Shown in pieces: positions 1-5,243 of a stretch of DNA of 9,280 nucleotides (the first letter of the stretch is position 1; the number at the start of each line of letters is the position of its first letter). The notes beneath the pieces were generated by a model, which saw only the letters and a list, made by a program, of their open reading frames with translations, had not been told where the DNA came from and ran no database searches. The stretch comes from Gammaproteobacteria bacterium (GTDB taxonomy: Bacteria; Pseudomonadota; Gammaproteobacteria; SZUA-229): assembly GCA_026998145.1 (NCBI GenBank), contig JALTRC010000450.1:1-9280 (forward strand). Direction: 5' to 3'. A program made the translations under genes and the position numbers.

Positions 1-869
1 ATGATGATGGTAGTCATTTCGAAATCGAAGCCCAGGTTGATGCAGTCAATGCAGCAGAAGGCACGATTACAATTGATGGTAAAACGATCTCCATTGATAG
101 CTTTAACACGATTATGGATGACAATACAGATGCCGAAAAATACTTCAATATTGCAGACATTGTAGAGGGTGACTGGCTGGATATGAAAGTGGCTGAAAAT
201 GCTGATGGCACATTCAGTGCCGTTAAGGTAGAGCGTATAAATGCAGCCGATGCACGGGAAAAAGTTGAGCTTTCAATCCGTATCGAAAATGGTGTGCTGA
301 CAACCGGTGATCAAGCAATTGACAGCGCGTTGGGTGGACTAAGTCCTGATGCAGTGTTACAGGCTACAGGCCTTATCAATAGTTTTGCTGATCAAGGTGA
401 AGATTTCGAAGTGAAAGCCATGCTGGATGCCAATGGGGATCTGCAAAGTCTGATGGTTGAAGTAGAAGCTGCTATTGCTGTAGATAGTGCAGGAACAGTA
501 ACAATCAATGGTGTTGAAGTAACGCCTGAAATGCTTCCGGCAGGTGTGAGTCTGGACGATATTGCAGCCAGAGACGGACAGCAGGTTGAAGTTAAAATGG
601 ATCTGCTAACAGGCACAATCAGTGCCATGAAATCTGAGCTGTCAGGTTTGGTTGCCATAGATGCGACAACAGGTGAGGTAACAGTCAATGGTACTGCCGT
701 AACACTGCCGGCTGGTCTTACTCTGGAAGATGGTCAGAATGTAAAACTGGAACTGGATGCCGCCGGTAATGTGATTTCCATGGATATTGAACACCAGTCT
801 GAAATGGATGGTGCCGATTCAGAGCAGGGTCCAGGCAGTACAACTCCAGAAGCGGGTACAGGCGTATAA
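1..869 (+). CDS. DUF5666-type repeat protein, C-terminal part
   Basis: The frame is open from the left edge (first complete codon at position 3) to the TAA at 867-869, so the N-terminus and any signal peptide are missing. The ATG at 114 lies inside a continuing domain and is not the start. The visible 288 residues are acidic and built from diverged repeats with the pattern G-T-[IV]-T-[IV]-[DN]-G, then a spacer, then a block such as 'GDWLDMKV...DGTFSAVKVE', where 'D.NG....' precedes a terminal beta strand. I count about four such units, for example around bases 57-240, 400-640 and 640-790. Alternating beta strands of this kind are typical of DUF5666, a domain of unknown function often found in exported proteins. 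The last 20 or so residues are low-complexity (E, G, S, T, P). A strong terminator follows, so this gene ends its own transcription unit. The domain name is a recognition from pattern; no molecular function can be given. Confidence 0.7.
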   Translation, partial: DDGSHFEIEAQVDAVNAAEGTITIDGKTISIDSFNTIMDDNTDAEKYFNIADIVEGDWLDMKVAENADGTFSAVKVERINAADAREKVELSIRIENGVLTTGDQAIDSALGGLSPDAVLQATGLINSFADQGEDFEVKAMLDANGDLQSLMVEVEAAIAVDSAGTVTINGVEVTPEMLPAGVSLDDIAARDGQQVEVKMDLLTGTISAMKSELSGLVAIDATTGEVTVNGTAVTLPAGLTLEDGQNVKLELDAAGNVISMDIEHQSEMDGADSEQGPGSTTPEAGTGV

Positions 870-905
870 GCCTTAAGTACAATTATTTAAAAAGTTAACT
901 ACCTT

Positions 906-939
906 GCCGGACTATCAGGATGATAGGCCGGCTTTTTTT
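906..939 (+). terminator. Rho-independent terminator after the DUF5666 gene
   Basis: GCCGG (906-910) pairs with CCGGC (928-932) and CTATC (912-916) pairs with GATAG (922-926). They are separated by one A.G mismatch (911/927), with a five-base loop (917-921). Seven T follow directly at 933-939. It lies 36 bases past the stop codon of the upstream gene. On the - strand the stem is not followed by a T-run, so it should act mainly on + strand transcripts, although the convergent methyltransferase gene ends only 10 bases beyond it. Confidence 0.9.
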
Positions 940-949
940 CGTTTTGATT

Positions 950-1573
950 TTAGGCTTTTATGCGTTTGAACAGGGTGTAAATATAAGGCCTCTCCTCGCC
1001 GCGTGGATTAATAAAAATATGATCAAAGTTGTAAACAAGTTCGAAAGAATCCCCCAGTCTGCGTGATAGTTCTTCAACTGAATAACGGTGTAATGTCAGG
1101 CCTGCACATTTTTCAGCGCCTGTGGTGGAAAATTCAGCAAAAATACCATAACCACCGATTTTCAAGTTTGTACGGACATTATTAAAATATCCCTGTATAT
1201 CCTTTTCATCAGTTAAAAAATGTAAAACAGCCCGGTCAATCCAGATATCAATATCGGGAATCTTCTGCTGAATAGTTTGAGCTATATCCTGACAAAGCCA
1301 GAAAGTTTGATGATTGTCATCTGCTAGCTTCTGCTTAAGTCTGTGCAGCGCTTCGTTGCTAATATCATTGAGAATCAGCTGAGGGCCATGAGACAATAAC
1401 TCTTCGACTAAAATAGAGGTGCCGGCACCGGGTAGAAAAATTGTTTTATTTTTCCAGCCGTTGATATGCTCAAGCAGTTCCATTGTTTTGGAAACATCGC
1501 TTTCATACCAGCCTAATTCACAATCTTCCTTTGCCGAAAACAGGGAGTCCCAATGATCACTTATTGATTTCAT
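950..1573 (-). CDS. Class I SAM-dependent methyltransferase, substrate unknown
   Basis: A 207-residue protein with a Rossmann-fold methyltransferase layout. The N-terminus 'DHWDSLFSAKEDCELGWYES' (residues 6-25) is the W..L......ELGWYE type of entry segment seen in a family of small SAM-dependent methyltransferases. Motif I is the glycine-rich 'FLPGAGTS' (46-53). The acidic residue expected to bind the SAM ribose is D70 in 'LILNDIS'. The segment 'WIDRAVLHFL' (111-120) corresponds to motif IV. I chose the ATG at 1573 because GAAGG lies 8 bases upstream of it. In-frame starts at 1588 (ATG) and 1591 (TTG) would add 5-6 residues and have poorer ribosome sites. The gene is transcribed divergently from the hemerythrin gene and has its own promoter. 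It ends convergently with the DUF5666 gene. The substrate, small molecule or other, cannot be told from sequence. Confidence 0.85.
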   Translation of the reverse strand: MKSISDHWDSLFSAKEDCELGWYESDVSKTMELLEHINGWKNKTIFLPGAGTSILVEELLSHGPQLILNDISNEALHRLKQKLADDNHQTFWLCQDIAQTIQQKIPDIDIWIDRAVLHFLTDEKDIQGYFNNVRTNLKIGGYGIFAEFSTTGAEKCAGLTLHRYSVEELSRRLGDSFELVYNFDHIFINPRGEERPYIYTLFKRIKA

Positions 1574-1642
1574 TATGTGAGCCTTCATCAATGCCAGGAT
1601 TATTGCTGATGGCCCAGGGGGAAGTCTGTATGATGGCTTTTT

Positions 1643-1670
1643 AAAATATCAGTCACAATATATTTGTCAA
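1643..1670 (-). promoter_or_regulatory. Sigma-70-type promoter of the methyltransferase gene
   Basis: Read on the - strand, TTGACA (1670-1665) is a perfect -35 element. A 16-base spacer follows, then TATTTT (1648-1643), which matches the -10 consensus at four of six positions. Transcription would start near 1635, giving a leader of roughly 60 bases before the ATG at 1573. No operator-like palindrome is evident. Confidence 0.5.
1659..1664 (+). promoter_or_regulatory. Possible -10 element for the hemerythrin gene
   Basis: TATATT matches five of six consensus bases and would place a start near 1671, about 35 bases before the hemerythrin ATG. The -35 region (GCTTTT at 17 bases) is poor, so this would be weak or activator-dependent. 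It sits inside the spacer of the - strand methyltransferase promoter, so the two polymerases could not bind at once. The prediction is weak. Confidence 0.25.
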
Positions 1671-1705
1671 CTCAATGTGTTTAATAATATGCAGGTAATA
1701 TCCAT

Positions 1706-2128
1706 ATGAAACGTATCAAGCCATTACAGCCCTTATCCATGGAGCATCATCAGTCTTTACGTCTGGCAAAAAAATGTAAGGACATATTGACTCAAACACC
1801 CGAAGAGATTCAGTCTTTTAGTCAACAACTGCAAAGCGATTTTAATGAGCAATGGCTGAAGCACTTCAAAATAGAAGAGGATAGTATTTTTTCTGTTGCA
1901 AGAAAAAAAGGAGGGGAAATCGCCAGCGTGTGTCAGCAGCTTGAACAGGAGCATCATATTATGGCAGATCTTGTGGAAAAAATAGCCGCAGGCGATTACT
2001 CGTTGTTACAGCAATTCGGTCAATTGCTTCACGATCATACTCGCCGTGAAGAGCGTGAACTATTTCCAATGGTAGAAGCTGAATTTACAGATGATGAGCT
2101 TGATAATATTTCGAGATATAACGATTAG
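1706..2128 (+). CDS. Hemerythrin-like HHE-domain protein
   Basis: A 140-residue soluble four-helix-bundle protein that fits a single hemerythrin domain from end to end. Candidate di-iron ligands are visible in order: H14/H15 in 'MEHHQS', H53 and E57 in 'HFKIEEDSIF', H83/H84 in 'LEQEHHIM', and H111 and E115 in 'HDHTRREERELFP'. The spacing HxxxE twice with a closing E-E-x-x-L-F-P is characteristic. Family members bind O2 or NO, store iron or sense redox state; which applies here cannot be decided. There is no signal peptide or fused signalling domain, so it is cytoplasmic. Start ATG 1706 has an AGG about 10 bases upstream (1693-1695). The stop is TAG at 2126-2128. It stands alone: the methyltransferase diverges from it and more than 400 bases separate it from sulP. 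No clear intrinsic terminator follows. Confidence 0.88.
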   Translation: MKRIKPLQPLSMEHHQSLRLAKKCKDILTQTPEEIQSFSQQLQSDFNEQWLKHFKIEEDSIFSVARKKGGEIASVCQQLEQEHHIMADLVEKIAAGDYSLLQQFGQLLHDHTRREERELFPMVEAEFTDDELDNISRYND

Positions 2129-2239
2129 AATAATTAATAGAAATTGATTGAAAGAATTTTTAGCATATTTTTTATGGAACCGATGATCCATTCAGGGCGA
2201 AACAGCTTGTATCTAAAAAATGCTTATTCAGGAGGACGA

Positions 2240-2296
2240 ATGGTTCGTAAGCGAGCTATTGAGAAGATTCGAAACTCAGAAGCAGGGGGGGGTTAA
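2240..2296 (+). CDS. Possible 18-residue peptide with strong ribosome site
   Basis: AGGAGG (2230-2235) lies 4 bases before the ATG at 2240, the best ribosome-binding site in the window. The frame encodes 18 residues, beginning MVRKRAIEKIRNSE and ending with three Gly codons that fall in a run of eight G (2285-2292), then TAA at 2294. The peptide is basic. Removal of one G would extend the frame to 57 residues (to 2414). Addition of one G would give a 33-residue peptide with a short hydrophobic end. It could be a leader peptide, a phase-variable or decayed small gene, or chance. I do not recognise it. Confidence 0.2.
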   Translation: MVRKRAIEKIRNSEAGGG

Positions 2297-2482
2297 AAAT
2301 AATCGGAAGCGTTTTTTTGATCGTCATGAGTGTGGAATAATAATGTATATTGTGGTAGAACCGCGCCGCTTACAAAGTATGCTTTGTGTTGTGCCTTCAT
2401 CTGAGTCTGTTTAATCGTATAGCCGATTATTGTCGACTCTAAAGAGAATAGATATTGATTTACCCCTCGGAAAATTTGCAAT

Positions 2483-2526
2483 CTGTAAAGCCATCAGGTT
2501 TTTTCCAGCCTGTACAGAAATGGCTT
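2483..2526 (+). promoter_or_regulatory. Alternative stem-loops in the sulP leader
   Basis: An inner stem CAGG (2495-2498) / CCTG (2509-2512) with a pyrimidine-rich loop can be extended in two exclusive ways. CTGTA (2483-2487) can pair with TACAG (2513-2517), bulging out AAGCCAT. Alternatively AAGCCAT (2488-2494) can pair with ATGGCTT (2520-2526), bulging out the TACAG strand. The structure ends 35 bases before the sulP ATG. No known riboswitch was recognised. It could be a leader control element, or chance repeats in a non-coding stretch. Confidence 0.3.
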
Positions 2527-2561
2527 GTCAGTCATCACAACTTTCTACAATCTGACTATCA

Positions 2562-4295
2562 ATGAATATAAATCAACTTAAAAAATCTGAGTCTGGCTGG
2601 ACACGGTTTCTGCCTTTTCTTGAATGGATGCCAAAAATCACCCGCGAAACATTAAAGGCAGATTTCCTTGCCGGTTTAACGGTTGCCCTGGTTGCCATTC
2701 CACAGTCACTGGCTTATGCCCAGCTTGCTGGCGTGCCAGCCTATTATGGCTTATACGCATCATTATTACCGGTTATTATTGGTGCATTACTGGGATCATC
2801 ACCAGCATTGTCAACTGGGCCGGTGGCTATGACATCCTTGCTAACAGCTGCCAGTGTTATGACGATTGCAACCTATGGTACCGAGCAGTTTTATACCTAT
2901 GTTATTTTAATGGCCCTGTTATCCGGCCTGATTCAGATTGCACTGGGCTTCGGGCGCATGGGTGTTTTAATTAACTTCTTATCCTATCCCGTTTTACGCG
3001 GCTTTATTAATGCGGCGGCGATTATCATCGGTCTGTCACAGTTGCCGGCTATGCTGGGCCTGAAGTTAAAAAACAGTACCCACTTTCTCAGTGATGTTTT
3101 ACATGTAATTGAAAATGCGGCCCATATGCATACACCATCATTTATTTTTGGCGCATCATCGCTGGTGGCTTTGCTTGCCATGAAAAAATTTCTACCCAAA
3201 TGGCCCGGTGTATTAATTGTCGTGGTAACGGCGACTTATCTCAGTTATCAATTTGGTTTCGCCGCCTCGGGTGGTACGGTTGTGGGGGCTATACCCAAAG
3301 GCCTGCCAAGCCTGTCGATACCTGAAGTTGACTGGGTGGCGAGTATGAATATGTTACCGGCGGCTTTTGTTATTGCCATCATCAGTTTTATGGAAGCCAT
3401 GTCCAGCTCCAAGATTATTGCGATTAAAACCCGCACCCGTTGGGATGAAAACCAGGAATTAATTGGTCAGGGTGTAGCAAAAGTGGCTGCTGCTTTCAGT
3501 CATTCAATGCCGGTGAGTGGTTCCTTTTCCCGCTCGGCCCTGAACCTGGCGTCCGGTGCAAAAACCGGCATGGCTTCAATATTCAGTGCTCTGCTGGTGG
3601 TTATAACCTTATTGTTTTTTACCGATGCCTTATATCATCTACCCAAACCGGTTCTGGCAGCAGTAATTATGATGGCGGTATTCAGCCTGATAGATGTGGG
3701 AACAATTAAGGATGCCTGGAAGGCCAGTAAGCCGGATGGTGTATCGGCAGTTGTGACTTTTGTGGCAACCCTGGCTTTTGCGCCCAATATCCAGAATGGT
3801 ATTTTAACCGGTATTATTCTTTCCCTGATTTTATTCCTGTTGCGTACTATGAAGCCGCGGATTGTGATTCTGGGTGAAGATAAAAACGGCGTGCTGCGCA
3901 GTGCACGACGACATAATCTTCCCAAACTGAGATCAAAAGTGACAGCAATACGATTTGATGGTCAGCTGTATTTCGCCAATGTAAATTATTTTGAAGAGGC
4001 GATACTGTATCTGGTTAGTCATGACCCGGAATTAAAAGTTATTCTGGTCGCCGGTGATGCCATTAATGGTCTGGATGCTTCCGGTGTTGATATGTTGAAG
4101 AATCTTCTTGAAAGGCTTAAACAAAGTGGTATTACACTGGCTTTCTGTAATCTTAAAAAACCGGTGCAGGATGTGATTGATCGCACCGAGCTTAAAGATA
4201 TGATTTCTCCTGAAAATATATTCCCTTCAGTGCGTGATGGCCTGAAGGCATTTGATCAGCGTTTACAGGATCAGGACGACAGCAATGAAAAATAA
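2562..4295 (+). CDS. SulP/SLC26-family anion transporter with STAS domain
   Basis: A 577-residue inner-membrane protein of typical SulP length. The N-terminal signature is clear: 'LAGLTVALVAIPQSLAYAQL' (residues 36-55) followed by 'GVPAYYGLYASLLP' and 'GSSPALSTGPVAM' (78-90), regions that form the substrate site in this family. Many hydrophobic segments follow up to about residue 430, including the conserved stretch around 'MPVSGSFSRSALN'. A C-terminal cytoplasmic STAS domain (about 440-565) carries the 'LDASGVDML' motif with S507 at the position equivalent to the regulatory serine of anti-sigma antagonists. SulP proteins carry sulfate, bicarbonate or dicarboxylates; sequence alone does not decide among them. 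The ATG at 2562 is preceded in frame by a TGA at 2553, so it is the earliest possible start, but it has no obvious Shine-Dalgarno site. The stop overlaps the Sel1-repeat gene by 11 bases, so the two are probably translationally coupled. The gene heads the run leading into hyf. Confidence 0.93.
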   Translation: MNINQLKKSESGWTRFLPFLEWMPKITRETLKADFLAGLTVALVAIPQSLAYAQLAGVPAYYGLYASLLPVIIGALLGSSPALSTGPVAMTSLLTAASVMTIATYGTEQFYTYVILMALLSGLIQIALGFGRMGVLINFLSYPVLRGFINAAAIIIGLSQLPAMLGLKLKNSTHFLSDVLHVIENAAHMHTPSFIFGASSLVALLAMKKFLPKWPGVLIVVVTATYLSYQFGFAASGGTVVGAIPKGLPSLSIPEVDWVASMNMLPAAFVIAIISFMEAMSSSKIIAIKTRTRWDENQELIGQGVAKVAAAFSHSMPVSGSFSRSALNLASGAKTGMASIFSALLVVITLLFFTDALYHLPKPVLAAVIMMAVFSLIDVGTIKDAWKASKPDGVSAVVTFVATLAFAPNIQNGILTGIILSLILFLLRTMKPRIVILGEDKNGVLRSARRHNLPKLRSKVTAIRFDGQLYFANVNYFEEAILYLVSHDPELKVILVAGDAINGLDASGVDMLKNLLERLKQSGITLAFCNLKKPVQDVIDRTELKDMISPENIFPSVRDGLKAFDQRLQDQDDSNEK

Positions 4296-5193
4296 TTCAC
4301 GGTCGTTTGTTTTTATTCATCTTATTGTGCTTTTATTTTGCGCAGGGGCAACGCCAGTACTGGCAGCTACGAAAGTAGCCACCCCTCATGCCTTACGTGT
4401 TCTTCAACATGAGGCAGAAGAAGATGATGCGGATGCGCAGCTCTTATATGGTCTTGCATATCTTGAAGGTCGTAATGGTCTTGAGCCAGATGCTAAAAAA
4501 GCCGTGTACTGGCTGCGTCGTTCTGCACGTTTGGGTAATGCCTATGCACAGCTGATGCTTGGCAAGGCTTATGCTGAAGGCAGAGGTGTTGCCAAAGATT
4601 TGAATCATGCGGTTAAGTGGTGGCAGGATTCAGCGGAAAAAGCCAATGCAGAAGCCCAGTTTTTACTGGGTCGTGCGCTTTTGCAGGGGCAGGGCATAGC
4701 TAAAGATACAAAGAAGGCACTTTTCTAGCTGGAAAAAGCGGCCAGGCAAAATAACAGTGATGCTCAGTTCCTGCTGGGTAAATTACATCTGGAAGGCTAT
4801 GCTGTGCCAAAAGATGAAACCATTGCACAGAGCTGGCTAAAACGTGCAGCGGCCCTGGGTTATCGTGAAGCGGTAGACTTGCTGGCGTTAATGAAGGACA
4901 GTGTTGATTTTACCCTCAAGCTGTATCAGCAATCGGCTGACAAATTAAAAGCCCGTGCTGAAGATGGGGATGCTCAGGCAGAATATGAGCTGGGTCTTCG
5001 TTATGAAAGTGGTGCCTGGGATGTGTTGCAGGATAATGCTAAGGCGCTGAAATGGATTACAAAATCAGCAGAAGCGGGCAACCCTATTGCCATGCAGACT
5101 CTGGCCCATATTTATCGACACGGTGATCTGGGGCTGGCGGTGGATATAGAAAAGGCCAGAAGCTGGGAAAAAAAGGCGGCTTTAAGCAAATAA
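4285..5193 (+). pseudogene. Secreted Sel1-repeat protein, interrupted by in-frame TAG
   Basis: Read through, this is a 302-codon gene. Residues 1-27 are a signal peptide: basic start MKNNSR, hydrophobic core, and a VLA|A cleavage site after A27. About seven Sel1-like repeats of some 36 residues follow, with the usual A-x-x-W, A...G...A-x-x-x-L-G and G-x-G-V-x-x-D landmarks. Such repeats form alpha solenoids that bind other proteins, here in the periplasm. Codon 148 (4726-4728) is TAG, in frame on both sides. It falls exactly where the other repeats have Trp: VYWLRRSA, VKWWQDSA, LF*LEKAA, QSWLKRAA, LKWITKSA. One G-to-A change from TGG explains it. Without suppression the product is 147 residues, still secreted, with about three repeats. 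The second part could restart at GTG 4804 (GGAAGG 7 bases upstream) but would lack a signal peptide. I chose ATG 4285 because AGGA lies 8 bases upstream and the signal peptide begins there; a TTG at 4252 adds an implausible extension. It overlaps sulP and sits 50 bases before hyfB. Confidence 0.85.
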
Positions 5194-5243
5194 TTACGGC
5201 TGATAAAGTCATCATAATATTACCTGAAAAGTGATAATGAACC

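Larger units (their letters stand above)
2129..2561. other. 433-base intergenic region between hemerythrin gene and sulP
   Basis: No gene with recognisable homology is visible on either strand. Contents in order: an A/T-rich stretch after the hemerythrin stop with a weak promoter-like pair (TTGATT at 2144-2149, 16 bases, TATTTT at 2166-2171); AGGAGG at 2230-2235 leading a tiny reading frame; a run of eight G at 2285-2292 and seven T at 2311-2317; a perfect 6-bp hairpin ACAAAG/CTTTGT at 2372-2387; a 6-bp inverted repeat TAATCG/CGATTA at 2412-2429; and the paired stems at 2483-2526. I found no convincing terminator for the hemerythrin gene and no strong promoter for sulP. The region may therefore be a long 5' leader, or the decayed remains of a former gene. 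Confidence 0.6.

Noticed and set aside
114..116. ATG at 114 as the start of the DUF5666 gene
   Set aside because: The same frame is open to the left edge and encodes further matching repeat sequence (GTITIDG at about 60-80), so the gene begins outside the window.
1586..1591. TTG 1591 or ATG 1588 as the methyltransferase start
   Set aside because: The ATG at 1573 has GAAGG at 8 bases. The upstream starts lack a comparable site and add residues outside the usual family N-terminus.
1664..1677. FNR/CRP-like site (TTGTC...CAATG) in the hemerythrin promoter region
   Set aside because: The half-sites are one step out of register: TTG and CAA are 6 bases apart rather than the 8 expected for TTGAT-N4-ATCAA. 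It also overlaps the perfect -35 of the other strand.
1664..1690. TTGTCA...TAATAT as + strand promoter for hemerythrin
   Set aside because: The spacer is only 15 bases and the transcript would begin after the gene's own ribosome-binding site.
2129..2180. Intrinsic terminator after the hemerythrin gene
   Set aside because: The stretch is A/T-rich with T runs, but I find no G/C-containing stem before them.
2372..2387. ACAAAG/CTTTGT hairpin as a terminator or integron attC site
   Set aside because: The stem is only 6 bp with no T-run after it, and no attC core sites (RYYYAAC / GTTRRRY pair) or integrase gene are visible.
4252..4284. TTG 4252 as the start of the Sel1-repeat gene
   Set aside because: It would put a polar stretch in front of a clear signal peptide. 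ATG 4285 has AGGA at a good distance.
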